DNA of 64,000 nt from the NCBI GenBank assembly GCA_009784825.1, contig WQXO01000002.1, positions 183,372 to 247,371 on the forward strand, written 5' to 3'. The notes below the pieces were generated by a model that did no database searches, was not told the origin of the DNA, and was given only the letters and a program-made list of their open reading frames with translations. This document shows, piece after piece, positions 31,549 through 41,151 of this stretch. Source of the DNA: Oscillospiraceae bacterium (GTDB taxonomy: Bacteria > Bacillota > Clostridia > Oscillospirales > Ruminococcaceae). Within the stretch, counting starts at the first letter, position 1; each line of letters starts with the position of its first letter. The translations under genes and the position numbers were made by a program.

Positions 31549-33399
31549 ATGCCACTCGAAAAACTTCAACAAGACCACCTAATCGAAATAATTAACAACC
31601 TACCTCTCGACGAACGTGTCGCCGTGTATTTCTATTACATAGAAAAATTAGACGTATCACAAATCGCCGAACAGCTTGCCATATCTCCGGACGAAGTCGG
31701 CGAACGCCTAACCCATGCACGTGCAAAAATAAAAGAAGACACCGACAAGGACAACAACCCGCTCGGGGCAATATTCGTCACAGGTGGTTTAATTGCGTTC
31801 ATTCCAATTTTGAAAACCGCCATGAAAACGTCAGACTTCCCCTCAGAGGTCATGAACGTCATCGCAAAAATGAACATTTCGGCAAGTGCGGCAACCTCAG
31901 CGGGAACAGCAGTAACTACAGCCGCCTTGCCGATTAAAACGATTGCGGCGGTTATAGGCGGTGTTGTGGTAACAGGCGGACTTGTCGCAGGTGTCCTAAT
32001 CGCCGACCCGTTCGACTGGCGTAACACCACCCCCGCATATGTCGATTCCGATGAAACACGCCGAACAACTACTGCGACCACCGAAAACGAACATTCCGAA
32101 TATGACACCCCCGAATCCGGTAACTCAACCAGACCCGCACAAGTCGGCGAAATTATTCAATTCGGTGACTATTCATGGCTCGTTCTCGAAACTCAACCGG
32201 ACCGAATGCTCATAATCTCTGATAACATACTGTCGTCCTTTCATTCCTACAACTTCCAAAATGAACCCGTCGGATTTTTAGAAAGCGACCTGCACACATA
32301 CCTTACTACTGTATTCTACAGCAGCTTTGACCAAGCCGACCGAGCGAGAATAATATCCGATATTAGAATACTTCACCTCGATGAAATTGATATGTATTTT
32401 TCAAGTGATGTCGGCAGAATTGCGTATTATTCGGGTCAGCCGTATTGGTGGTGGTTGCAATCGCCCGTACAATCAATTGGTGACGGTATGTTTTATGTCC
32501 CCTGCGTTCTTGAGGACGGCTCAATTCTCGAAATCGGCAATGCTGTCACGACTTACGGTGGTGTCCGCCCGGTAATGTGGATTTCAACCGCCGAACCCAC
32601 CACTCTGCCCGTTAACGATTCCCTTAGAACACGTTTTATGCACACCTTAGACCTTGCCGAACAGTATGACGGTCTCGCCCTATACTCAGACGGCACACAT
32701 TTCTACGGGTTCTCCCCTCCCGGATTAGGTGAAATCTCATACCTGCATTACACAGGAGGAACTGAAAGCGATGTATACACACAATTACAAAACAACCCGC
32801 AGCAAAGCTTCTTGTTGTTTGAAACATCAGACAATATGGTTACAATCGGCACAGTTACAGCCGATGAAATGCACTGGTGGCTGTTTAGGAGTGACGAGTA
32901 TGGTTATTTATATCTCCAAACCACAAACGACCACGGTTCGGTTACCCCCGGTCAACCGTATTATCCCAATCTCGTATATCAGGGAACAATTGTAAACGGC
33001 ACACTGATACCGGTGGAGGATTCACCCGCCGCAGGAATAACCGAAACAAGCGGAGGCTTCTTCGATTACCTGCAAGGGTTTATGGACTCAGCAGCCGAAC
33101 AAGGCGGCTATGCGTTATACTACTCCTTAAACTACTATTACCATTTCGGCTTTTATTCAAACGGGGACATTATTTTCGGTACACACGGTTTGCCATTATT
33201 GGATACCGACTGGGATACTCAGGGTACTATTCAAGGGTATGACGGAAATACATTGTTAATACACTTAAACTCAATAAACACCGAATTAATATTCTCTGAT
33301 GACGGCAGAGAATTCTATTATGGCGGAGTAGAAGACGGAACATTTTATTATACCGGCTCGGTGGTGGATGGAGAATTAATTCTATATTCCTCCAACTAA
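31549..33399 (+). CDS. Membrane-tethered sigma-region-4-like protein with DUF6273-like plus two unnamed domains (array copy 4)
   Basis: A 616-residue protein. The N-terminal HTH and transmembrane module is conserved but more diverged around residues 105-125 ('KMNISASAATSAGTAVTT'). The next 160 residues match the DUF6273-like domain of copy 1 ('VGEIIQFGDYSWLVLE', 'SSFDQADRARII', 'YGGVRPVMWIS'). Two units of the unnamed domain from copy 3 then follow ('LALYSDGTHFYGF', 'YQGTIVNGTLIPV' and 'GYALYYS', 'GSVVDGELIL'). It is therefore a composite of copies 1 and 3. The stop overlaps the convergent yqfD stop by three bases. Confidence 0.74.
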   Translation: MPLEKLQQDHLIEIINNLPLDERVAVYFYYIEKLDVSQIAEQLAISPDEVGERLTHARAKIKEDTDKDNNPLGAIFVTGGLIAFIPILKTAMKTSDFPSEVMNVIAKMNISASAATSAGTAVTTAALPIKTIAAVIGGVVVTGGLVAGVLIADPFDWRNTTPAYVDSDETRRTTTATTENEHSEYDTPESGNSTRPAQVGEIIQFGDYSWLVLETQPDRMLIISDNILSSFHSYNFQNEPVGFLESDLHTYLTTVFYSSFDQADRARIISDIRILHLDEIDMYFSSDVGRIAYYSGQPYWWWLQSPVQSIGDGMFYVPCVLEDGSILEIGNAVTTYGGVRPVMWISTAEPTTLPVNDSLRTRFMHTLDLAEQYDGLALYSDGTHFYGFSPPGLGEISYLHYTGGTESDVYTQLQNNPQQSFLLFETSDNMVTIGTVTADEMHWWLFRSDEYGYLYLQTTNDHGSVTPGQPYYPNLVYQGTIVNGTLIPVEDSPAAGITETSGGFFDYLQGFMDSAAEQGGYALYYSLNYYYHFGFYSNGDIIFGTHGLPLLDTDWDTQGTIQGYDGNTLLIHLNSINTELIFSDDGREFYYGGVEDGTFYYTGSVVDGELILYSSN

Positions 33400-34565
33400 C
33401 GATTTAGGGACATTTCCTGTTTTTGAGCAACATTTATAGTATACACATAAGTCACCGTCGCCGAAACCCCGTCTTCTTCCGGGAAATACTCGATTTCTCT
33501 TAAAATCAATTCCGCCCCGTCTAAATAATACAGCTCGAACAATTCAATATCATTGTTTAACTTACCGAGGGCAGTAGTAGGCGAATCAATTACCTCCACC
33601 CTGTCATAATAAACATAGTCCTGCTTCAAAACCCGATAAGGCAGTGGAAACCCGAATAACCGAGGGGCATACACCTCCTCGGTGTATTTGACGTTGTCAC
33701 CAAACTTACTCACGTTAATCTCCCCCCCGAACCTCAACCCCAGAAATATAATTGAGATATTGCTGTCGGAATAACCGTTCTTAGATTTCTGCAAAGTCGC
33801 ATAAGGCTGGTGAAACTCGAAGGCTTCCACACATTGAACAATCAGCACAGCATCAGCATGAACGTAGTTCAGCCCGCCCGCACCGTCGCTTACCACGCCG
33901 CTCACCACAATATCCCCCGCATTAACCCCACTGCCTATTTCGTATAACAGCCTGCCCCGATAAACCTCGGTGTCAATGATTTGCCCGGAACGGACAGCGA
34001 TTACATTACAGGGGGTTGATACCGGAATAGTGTCGCTGTTGTCCGTACCGTCACGCTCGCTGACCTTAATGTTTATGCGGCTTCCCACCCGTTCAATATT
34101 TACCCATGCCAACTCGTCAAAAGCAAGCGTTAATGCTAACTCCACTTTCTCGGCATCAAAACCGCTAATGGGAATCCCCGCCTTAACCCCGTGTAATTCA
34201 AGCTGCTCTAATATTCGATAACGGCTCAATTCCTCGTTCCCGATAATGCGTATACTCCAGATGAAATTCGACATTAACACTATCACTGCCAAAAACGCCA
34301 ATACCCCAATCGGCAGACCTATTCTCTTGCGGTATCTGCGAAAGGTGAAATAGACTCCACCCCTTTTGACAACCTTAGTCTTAGTACGGAATTCACGGGC
34401 TTTTCTTGCCACAGCAAGGTAACTCCTCGGGGAGGTTCTAACGGTATAAATCTCGTTAGAACTGTTAATGTCCCACACCGCATAACCGGAATTAATCAGG
34501 TAGTCTATGAATTGACTGCTATAGCTGCCAAACGCAGTAAACTCCACATAATTTCTATACGCCAT
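33396..34565 (-). CDS. yqfD: Sporulation protein YqfD
   Basis: A 389-residue YqfD. The N-terminal region ends in a membrane helix near 'PIGVLAFLAVIVLMSNFIWSIRIIGNEELS'; the last part is the family signature. The C-terminal domain ('GDIVVSGVVSDGAGGLNYVHADA') lies outside the membrane. YqfD works with YqfC in sporulation, probably in the mother cell. The start at 34565 is preferred because GGAG precedes it; it overlaps yqfC by 11 bases. Confidence 0.92.
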   Translation of the reverse strand: MAYRNYVEFTAFGSYSSQFIDYLINSGYAVWDINSSNEIYTVRTSPRSYLAVARKAREFRTKTKVVKRGGVYFTFRRYRKRIGLPIGVLAFLAVIVLMSNFIWSIRIIGNEELSRYRILEQLELHGVKAGIPISGFDAEKVELALTLAFDELAWVNIERVGSRINIKVSERDGTDNSDTIPVSTPCNVIAVRSGQIIDTEVYRGRLLYEIGSGVNAGDIVVSGVVSDGAGGLNYVHADAVLIVQCVEAFEFHQPYATLQKSKNGYSDSNISIIFLGLRFGGEINVSKFGDNVKYTEEVYAPRLFGFPLPYRVLKQDYVYYDRVEVIDSPTTALGKLNNDIELFELYYLDGAELILREIEYFPEEDGVSATVTYVYTINVAQKQEMSLNR

Positions 34566-34839
34566 GTTGTTTTTCTCCAAGCTCAATTGATTTAATAATG
34601 CCGCTGACAATTACCCCGTCGCTCCCCCAGTTCCGCAGCTTTAACCCCGCTCCGCCGATAGTCAAACGGGTGCTGACGGTATCTATAATTATCACACTCT
34701 CATCACAATTGACTACCTTAACACAGCCGTCAATTATGACCTCACGATTATCGGTAATCTGCAATGACGAATGTCGTCGCAGTCGGGATTTCACCCTTTC
34801 ATATTTAAACGCCAAATCTTTTATGCTGTTTTTTTTCAT
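34555..34839 (-). CDS. yqfC: Sporulation protein YqfC
   Basis: A 94-residue YqfC (YabP/YqfC family). The strand-rich 'PSLQITDNREVIIDGCVKVV'-type core is visible here as 'SSLQITDNREVIIDGCV', and 'RLTIGGAGLKLRNWGSDGVIVSGII' follows (in two strands). It pairs with yqfD, as in other spore formers. Confidence 0.92.
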   Translation of the reverse strand: MKKNSIKDLAFKYERVKSRLRRHSSLQITDNREVIIDGCVKVVNCDESVIIIDTVSTRLTIGGAGLKLRNWGSDGVIVSGIIKSIELGEKQHGV

Positions 34840-34883
34840 ACAATCACCACCCCTAAAATATATATGTCCAAGGGGGACGGGTT

Positions 34884-35828
34884 ATGAAAACAATGAAAAA
34901 TATGAAAATTAAGAAAATAATTATCGCTATACTATGCTTAGGGTTAGGCGTAATTATAATAATGGATTCACAAGGTATAAGCGAGGCAATTGTAAAGAGC
35001 ATACAGCTATGCCTTACCACGATTATACCGTCGCTGTTTGCGTTTATGGCATTGTCGGCGTTTCTTATAAAAAGCGGCATTGTCAGAGGGGATTTTGCCA
35101 TATTTATTCTATCGGTGACAGGGGGGTATCCGGTGGGAATAAACCTCCTGAAAGACATAAAAAAATCCCGTGCCGAAACCATGCTGATGTACTGCTACTG
35201 CGGCAGCCCTATTTTCATCATGGCAATTGCGAATAACGGGATTTACATATGGCTGTCAAACATGTTAGCCTGCCTGATTTTTGCCGTAATTATATATCTT
35301 ATGAATATCCGGAATAAACCGACTTTCCAAAAAACCGAACCTGTTCTTGATTTATCGGCAGAAACATTCATAAAATCCATAACCGGGGCAGGAAGTGCGT
35401 TATACCGTGTCTGCCTCATGGTTATTTTATTCGGGATAGTTATAAGAACAATGGAATTCACCGGGCTAATGCAGGTTTTACCCGATGAAGCGTATGCTTT
35501 TTTAGAAATCAGCAAGCTTATGAATATCAGCACATCTCCCCCCGTAACTGCCGCCCTCACCTCATTCGGAGGGGTTTGCATAATTTCCCAGATTGTTATA
35601 ATTTCAAACGGGAGAATAAACCTTATGAAATTCCTGCTTGCACGAATTCCGATAGCGGTCTTAAGTGCCACTATCTGCCATATATTAACACGGCACATTA
35701 CAGTTACAGCAAGCACTCCCCACCCGATAATTTCATCAGCGGGAAACCCCATAGCCTCAGTCTGTTTATTAATCATGTCCTTTATACTAATAAATACGGT
35801 GCGTTCCGAGAACACACCGCATAAATAA
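34884..35828 (+). CDS. YlbJ-like sporulation integral membrane protein
   Basis: A 314-residue protein with about eight helices. 'CLTTIIPSLFAFMALSAFLIKSG', 'LSVTGGYPVGINLLKDI' and 'YCYCGSPIFIMAIANNG' match YlbJ, a relative of the nucleoside-recognition (Gate) family required for spore cortex formation in Bacillus. It is shorter than Bacillus YlbJ (about 400 residues). GGGGGA precedes the ATG. Divergent from yqfC. Confidence 0.82.
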   Translation: MKTMKNMKIKKIIIAILCLGLGVIIIMDSQGISEAIVKSIQLCLTTIIPSLFAFMALSAFLIKSGIVRGDFAIFILSVTGGYPVGINLLKDIKKSRAETMLMYCYCGSPIFIMAIANNGIYIWLSNMLACLIFAVIIYLMNIRNKPTFQKTEPVLDLSAETFIKSITGAGSALYRVCLMVILFGIVIRTMEFTGLMQVLPDEAYAFLEISKLMNISTSPPVTAALTSFGGVCIISQIVIISNGRINLMKFLLARIPIAVLSATICHILTRHITVTASTPHPIISSAGNPIASVCLLIMSFILINTVRSENTPHK

Positions 35829-35835
35829 TCATTAT

Positions 35836-36063
35836 TTAGAAATCCATTTTGTTGACTTCCGAATTAGCTAACCCGAATTCCTTCTTCGGTATTCTCTTAA
35901 GCGGGGAATACTCGAATTTCTTACATGAGTCGTAGGGCTTAACCTCACCGAACTTGGTACAGCTTAGTTTTTCGCTTTCTTCATCGTCGCCGATTTTACT
36001 GCTGAACTGGCAGTATTTGCATGCGGGCTTTATGTTATTTCCGAATAATTTCTTCTTCGCCAT
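35836..36063 (-). CDS. Small Cys-rich protein, CxxCxF...C...C pattern
   Basis: A 75-residue basic protein with CKYCQF, then LSCTKFGEVKP, then SCKKFEY. The four Cys suggest a zinc site. The same pattern (C-x2-C-x-F, C, KP, C-x-x-F-E) appears in the 62-residue protein at 59320. GGGAGG precedes the ATG. No named family recalled. Confidence 0.7.
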   Translation of the reverse strand: MAKKKLFGNNIKPACKYCQFSSKIGDDEESEKLSCTKFGEVKPYDSCKKFEYSPLKRIPKKEFGLANSEVNKMDF

Positions 36064-36113
36064 TATGTATTCCTCCCATTAATATTTCTTTCATTAATAC
36101 TACTATATCACAG

Positions 36114-38183
36114 TTACGCCTGTTTGTCAATAGTATTCACCCTGTCTATTTTCTCCTGTAATTCATCAAGCGACAAGGGCATATTAAACATCGTCACCAT
36201 ATTTCTCAATATATTCCCGATGAAATGCGAACAGTCAGTCGTAGCCAATGTTTCCTCGGTTATCACAATATCGAAATGCTCGGCGATTTCTTTAATCAGT
36301 GATAGTCCGTTCGGGTGGGTGAACAATTCCCGCACTTCTGAACACATGGTAATTTTTCTCGGCTCAGACTTAGCGGTTCTGCCTGCTTTCGGGGTAATCG
36401 CTACATCTAAGGTAACGCTCTCGCCTTTTTTAATCAAGACTTTTTTGAACCCACGTAATTCACCGTCAATATATAATTGCACAATTTCTTTCCCGTCATA
36501 CTCGCCGACGTTACTAACCGTCACCCTGCCGCCTCCCCCGGTAATCTCCCACTCGCTGTATTTGAATTTCGTATACGATAATCCTTCACCGAAGCTATAT
36601 TGCGGCCGGATTTTCCTCGCATTATACCAACGATAACCGACATATATACCTTCCCCGTAATTAACAGTTGCTCTGTCACCGGGGAAGTTCAAATAAGCGG
36701 GTGTGTCTTCTATTCGTTTCGGGAAGGTTTCGGCTAATTTTCCGCAGGGGTTTTTCACCCCGAATAGTATATCGGCAACCGCACCGCCCATCGCTTCACC
36801 ACCGAGATACGCCATAAGAATATTCGGTGCATTAGGCATAATAACGGGAGCACCCACACATATGACAAGAATTACATTTTCATTAACCGCCTTAACTTTT
36901 TCAACTAAGTCATACTGCTCTGCCGGTAATTCCATACCTCGCCTGTCACTGCCCTCGGTGTCGAAGTTGTCGGGCATTCCGAGGAATAATATAACCGAGT
37001 CTTTCCCTTTTGCTTGTTCCAGTTCGGTAATGTATTCGGCGTTTGCGAATTTTGCGATTTCATCAAAAGGAATGTCTGTCTTTATCGGGACAACCCTTGA
37101 GCTTCCCCCGCCTTGGTAAACAGGTTTTTTCGCAATATCGCCCATCACCGCAATGTTACTGCCTTGCTTTAATGGTAAAATCCCGCTGTTTTCTAACAAC
37201 ACCATACATTCGGCGGCTATGTCCCTTGCCGTTGAATGGTGTTCGGTAATATCACCTGTTATCGGTTTAATCGTATGCTCTAAATCAAGAATAAATTTCA
37301 ACATTCTTTCAACGCAGATGTCGATTTCCGCTTCGGTGAGTTTTCCGGAGAAAGCCGGGTCTGTAGCGGGGAAATGCGTTTTTTGATTGTTAGCGGATTT
37401 TACAATTTCATTATCGTTTATTCCGTAGGAGCCGGGCATTTCCAAATCCAACCCTGCCCACACACCCTGCGGGCGGTTATTGACCGCACCCCAGTCGGAC
37501 ATTACAATCCCGTCGAACCCCCATTCGTCCCTCAAAATTTCTGTAAGCAGGCGGCGATTTTCCGAAGCGTAAATCCCGTTGATTTTGTTATAGCTGCACA
37601 TGATTGCTTTAGGTTTAGAAAACATCAGGGCATATTCAAAGCTGGCTAAATAAATCTCACGCAATGCCCTTTCGTCGATTTTCACATCTACCCAAAAGCG
37701 GTAATCCTCTTGATTATTCACGGCGAAATGTTTCAGACAGGCAGATATTTCTTGGCTTTGCAGCCCGTTAATTACGCCTGCCGCCATTCTTCCGGAAAGA
37801 AGCGGGTCCTCCGAGAAATACTCGAAGTTCCTACCGCATAATGGGCTGCGTTTAATATTAGTCCCCGGTCCTAACACACAGCCTAACCCGAGAACACGTG
37901 CTTCCTTACCGATTGCCTCACCTTGTTTATAGGCTAATTCCTCGTCCCACGAGCAGGCTAATAATGCGGCAGTCGGGAAGCAGGTGGACGGGTAGGATTT
38001 GTTAATTCCCAGTTCGTTTTTCTTTTGCTTGCGAAGTCCGTGTGGCCCGTCTGCCATTGGGATTGCAGGGATATTAAGCCGTTTGATTTCCTTAGTCGTC
38101 CAAAAGTCGAAGCCGGATAAAAGGCTCGCTTTTTCTTCAAGTGTCATTTGGGTGATTAGGGATTTTATTTTTGTGTTTTCCAT
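36114..38183 (-). CDS. Glycoside hydrolase family 3 beta-glucosidase
   Basis: A 689-residue GH3 enzyme, probably cytoplasmic since no signal peptide is seen. The N-terminal domain has 'MADGPHGLRKQ', 'KHFAVNNQED' and the nucleophile aspartate in 'GIVMSDWGAVN'. The C-terminal domain has 'GGGSSRVVP' and 'EGIYVGYRWY'. A short fibronectin-like strand region follows, then about 80 extra residues of unknown type. ATG at 38183 follows AGAGGTG and overlaps hisC by 19 bases, an odd coupling for a glycosidase. Confidence 0.92.
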   Translation of the reverse strand: MENTKIKSLITQMTLEEKASLLSGFDFWTTKEIKRLNIPAIPMADGPHGLRKQKKNELGINKSYPSTCFPTAALLACSWDEELAYKQGEAIGKEARVLGLGCVLGPGTNIKRSPLCGRNFEYFSEDPLLSGRMAAGVINGLQSQEISACLKHFAVNNQEDYRFWVDVKIDERALREIYLASFEYALMFSKPKAIMCSYNKINGIYASENRRLLTEILRDEWGFDGIVMSDWGAVNNRPQGVWAGLDLEMPGSYGINDNEIVKSANNQKTHFPATDPAFSGKLTEAEIDICVERMLKFILDLEHTIKPITGDITEHHSTARDIAAECMVLLENSGILPLKQGSNIAVMGDIAKKPVYQGGGSSRVVPIKTDIPFDEIAKFANAEYITELEQAKGKDSVILFLGMPDNFDTEGSDRRGMELPAEQYDLVEKVKAVNENVILVICVGAPVIMPNAPNILMAYLGGEAMGGAVADILFGVKNPCGKLAETFPKRIEDTPAYLNFPGDRATVNYGEGIYVGYRWYNARKIRPQYSFGEGLSYTKFKYSEWEITGGGGRVTVSNVGEYDGKEIVQLYIDGELRGFKKVLIKKGESVTLDVAITPKAGRTAKSEPRKITMCSEVRELFTHPNGLSLIKEIAEHFDIVITEETLATTDCSHFIGNILRNMVTMFNMPLSLDELQEKIDRVNTIDKQA

Positions 38184-39187
38184 TGTTGCACCTCTTTGAG
38201 CAGCTCTATATTTTCTAAGTCTGTTCCTGCACATATTCTAAGGGCATTCCCGAAACAACGGACGGCAATTCCTTTAGTCAGCAGGTATTCATATATTTCC
38301 CTTGCCTTGTCGGTTTTGCAGTATACGAAGTTGGTTTTCGTGTCGTAGATTTCATCGAATATATCAAGCTCGACTAAGGAATTCCGTAAATCAAAAATCG
38401 ACTTTTTAATTAATGTAATCGAGTTAATATAATTGTCTTTGTCCGATAATACGGCAGTTCCGATTGCTTGGGATAATGCGTTGACATTATAGGGGGATTT
38501 TGCCGCTTTTAATGCAGTGGTAAGCCGTTCATTAGCTATTGCGAAGCCGAGGCGAATTCCCGCTAAGGCGACTGCTTTTGAACAGGTTCTGAGGACGATT
38601 AGGTTGTTATAATTATGTGCGGTTTTTAACATGCTTTCGTCTTCGTTCCAGAAGTCAATATACGCTTCATCAAGGATTACAAGGGCGGAAATGTTTTCGA
38701 TTAGTCGCAGAATTTCACGCTTTTCAATTCCCAGAGAAGTCGGGTTACATGGATTGGAAAACATGATACATTTGATATTATTTTGGTTGATATATGCTAT
38801 CGCTTTATCAATATCTGCCGACATTTCCGTGACCTGCAGTTCATATAAATTCGAGTAGAATTTATACATCGGGAAATCCGGGGTGAAGCATAAAACCTTG
38901 TCGCCTTTTTCGAGTAATGCTGAGGCGATAATCATGATTAACTCGTCCGAACCGTTACCCGCTGTTACGAATTTTTCATTAACATTAAACAATTCGGAAA
39001 AGGCACGCACAGCCTCGGTTGCGTATGGGTCGGGGTAACGGTTGAGGTTGATTTCCTCAATCGCTTTTTTAACTATATCCGGGTCAACCTTGATAAAACT
39101 TTCGTTTACGTCTAAGCGGATTTTGTATTCACCGGTCAGTGGCTGGTACGGGGTGAAGTCTTTTAATTTATTGGGTAGGTTGAACAT
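38165..39187 (-). CDS. hisC: Histidinol-phosphate aminotransferase
   Basis: A 340-residue fold-type I PLP enzyme that makes histidinol phosphate. 'RLDVNESF', 'GNGSDELIMII', 'FSNPCNPTSLGI', 'LDEAYIDFW' and the PLP-lysine motif 'TCSKAVALAGIRLGFA' are visible. It lies at the end of hisZ-hisG-hisD-hisC, sharing one base with hisD. Confidence 0.96.
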   Translation of the reverse strand: MFNLPNKLKDFTPYQPLTGEYKIRLDVNESFIKVDPDIVKKAIEEINLNRYPDPYATEAVRAFSELFNVNEKFVTAGNGSDELIMIIASALLEKGDKVLCFTPDFPMYKFYSNLYELQVTEMSADIDKAIAYINQNNIKCIMFSNPCNPTSLGIEKREILRLIENISALVILDEAYIDFWNEDESMLKTAHNYNNLIVLRTCSKAVALAGIRLGFAIANERLTTALKAAKSPYNVNALSQAIGTAVLSDKDNYINSITLIKKSIFDLRNSLVELDIFDEIYDTKTNFVYCKTDKAREIYEYLLTKGIAVRCFGNALRICAGTDLENIELLKEVQQWKTQK

Positions 39188-40476
39188 TATAATCTTACCT
39201 TTACAGCGTTGGCATGGGCGGTTAATTCCTCACGCTCGGCGATTAGAATTATATCGTCTGCCGATTCTTTTAATGCTTTTTCGGGGTAGTAAATATAACT
39301 GGATTTTTTAGTGAAGCTGTCCACACTTAGCGGGGAGAAAAAGCGTGCAGTAAAATTAGTCGGGAGAACGTGGTTCGGCCCTGCGTAGTAGTCGCCTAAG
39401 GGTTCGGGAGAGTATTCACCTAAGAAAAGTGAGCCGACGTTATCTAATTTCCCGATGTATTCCAAGGGGTTCTCGGTTAGGATTTCGCAGTGTTCGGGGG
39501 CAATTCTGTCAGCTAAGGCGACGGCTTCCTCCATGTTTTCCACTATCATTGCCGCCCCGTAATTAATCAGTGATGACTTAATCATACCCTTTCGCTGGAG
39601 CTGTTCGAGCTGTTTTTCTATTTCTGCAGAAACAGCTTCAGCGAGGGGTTCACTGTCGGTTACAAGAATTGAGCTTGCCATTGTGTCATGCTCTGCTTGT
39701 GAAAGTAAATCTGCGGCAATGTATGCGGGGTTAGCGTCTTTATCGGCGACTACAAGGATTTCACTGGGACCTGCAATCATGTCAATATCAATTATTCCGA
39801 AGAGCAGTTTTTTCGCCATAGTAACGTAGACGTTACCGGGGCCGACGATTTTGTCGACCTTCGGGATTTCCTTAGTCCCGTATGCCATTGCCGCAACTGC
39901 CTGAGCCCCTCCGCAAAGGTAGACCTCGTCAACGCCGCACAGCTTCGCCGCCGCTAATACATCGGGGTGAGGAGTACCGTCCTTACGGGGGGGAGTGGTC
40001 ATGATAATTCTGCCCACCTCTGCGATTTTAGCGGGGATTGCACACATCAAAACCGACGAAAACAGCGGTGCAGTTCCGCCGGGTACGTAAATCCCGACTG
40101 TCTGCAATCCACGGATACGCTGACCCGTGATTGTTCCGTTTTTGCCTGCAACCGTAAACCCGTCACGCTTTTGGCGTTCGTGAAAATCGGCAATGTTATA
40201 TGCACTTCTCCTTAACGCCGCCATGAACTTGGGCTGGTTTTCCTCATAGTCGTTGAAGTTCTTTTCGATTACTTCGTCGGGAACTCTGTAATACTGCACG
40301 TTTTCGCTGTCAAGGCGTGCGGTATAGCGTTTGACTGCCTCATCACCGGTGTCCTTGACCTCGTTCAGAATAGTCCGCACCGAGCGTTCCACCGCAAAGT
40401 CAATATCGTTCCCTCTGTTGCAGAGGATTTCTATGAAGTCGTTAATACTTTCTTGTGTTTTCAGAATTTTTATCAT
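39187..40476 (-). CDS. hisD: Histidinol dehydrogenase
   Basis: A 429-residue zinc enzyme that oxidises histidinol to histidine in two steps. 'GIYVPGGTAPLFSSVLMCAIPAK', 'VDKIVGPGNVYVTMAK', 'AGPSEILVVAD' and 'AEHDTMASSILVTDS' are conserved blocks, and 'GPNHVLPT' is near the C-terminus. Normal length. A 55-bp gap with a palindromic element separates it from hisG. Confidence 0.97.
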   Translation of the reverse strand: MIKILKTQESINDFIEILCNRGNDIDFAVERSVRTILNEVKDTGDEAVKRYTARLDSENVQYYRVPDEVIEKNFNDYEENQPKFMAALRRSAYNIADFHERQKRDGFTVAGKNGTITGQRIRGLQTVGIYVPGGTAPLFSSVLMCAIPAKIAEVGRIIMTTPPRKDGTPHPDVLAAAKLCGVDEVYLCGGAQAVAAMAYGTKEIPKVDKIVGPGNVYVTMAKKLLFGIIDIDMIAGPSEILVVADKDANPAYIAADLLSQAEHDTMASSILVTDSEPLAEAVSAEIEKQLEQLQRKGMIKSSLINYGAAMIVENMEEAVALADRIAPEHCEILTENPLEYIGKLDNVGSLFLGEYSPEPLGDYYAGPNHVLPTNFTARFFSPLSVDSFTKKSSYIYYPEKALKESADDIILIAEREELTAHANAVKVRL

Positions 40477-40507
40477 TTTGTGTTCTCCTAAATATTTATA
40501 CTGTTTT

Positions 40508-40535
40508 GCGGGGCGACAGAGTCGTCGCCCCCTAC
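40508..40535. repeat. Palindromic element between hisG and hisD
   Basis: GCGGGGCGACAGAGTCGTCGCC followed by CCCTAC is a hairpin with the family's right end. A transcript crossing the hisG-hisD junction would carry it. Confidence 0.65.
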
Positions 40536-41149
40536 GACATTAAATTAATTATTTCGTCTATCTCTGATTTTTTCATTTTCATGCTGACGGGGTTTACGAT
40601 TAGGCGGGTGGAAATGTCGGCGATGTATTCCTTAACCTCCAACCCGTTTTCGATAAGCGTTGCACCTGTTTCCACAATGTCGATTATTCCGTCGGCTAAT
40701 CCTAATAACGGAGCGAGTTCCACGCTTCCCTCGATTTTTACAATATCTGTGTCCATTCCCTTGGTTTCAAAATAATTGCGGGTGACATTAGTGTATTTCG
40801 AGGCGACAGTTTTGATGTTATGCCCTTTGTAAAAGTCGCTCCCTATTTCCCCTGCTAATGCGAACCTGCACCTCCCGAAGCCTAAGTCGGCTACCTCAAA
40901 ATAATCGCCGCCGTATTCCATAATCATGTCCTTGCCGGTTATTCCCAAATCACAGACACCGTGTTCCACGTAGGTTATAACGTCGGGGGCTTTGGCTAAG
41001 ATGACCTCCACATTTGTATTCGGGATTTCGATAATCAGTTTTCTGCCCCTGTCGGCGAATACCGAAATGTCCCATTTCATCTTATCGAACAGCTTAACCG
41101 CTTCTTTTTCAACCCGCCCTTTCGTTAGGGCAATTCTGATTTTATTCAT
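40532..41149 (-). CDS. hisG: ATP phosphoribosyltransferase, short form (HisG-S)
   Basis: A 205-residue catalytic subunit for the first step of histidine synthesis. 'RIALTKGRVEKEAVKLF', 'DLGITGKDMIMEYG' and 'DIVETGATLIENGL' are signatures. It lacks the C-terminal regulatory domain, so it needs HisZ, which is the next gene upstream. Confidence 0.96.
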   Translation of the reverse strand: MNKIRIALTKGRVEKEAVKLFDKMKWDISVFADRGRKLIIEIPNTNVEVILAKAPDVITYVEHGVCDLGITGKDMIMEYGGDYFEVADLGFGRCRFALAGEIGSDFYKGHNIKTVASKYTNVTRNYFETKGMDTDIVKIEGSVELAPLLGLADGIIDIVETGATLIENGLEVKEYIADISTRLIVNPVSMKMKKSEIDEIINLMS

Positions 41150-41151
41150 GT

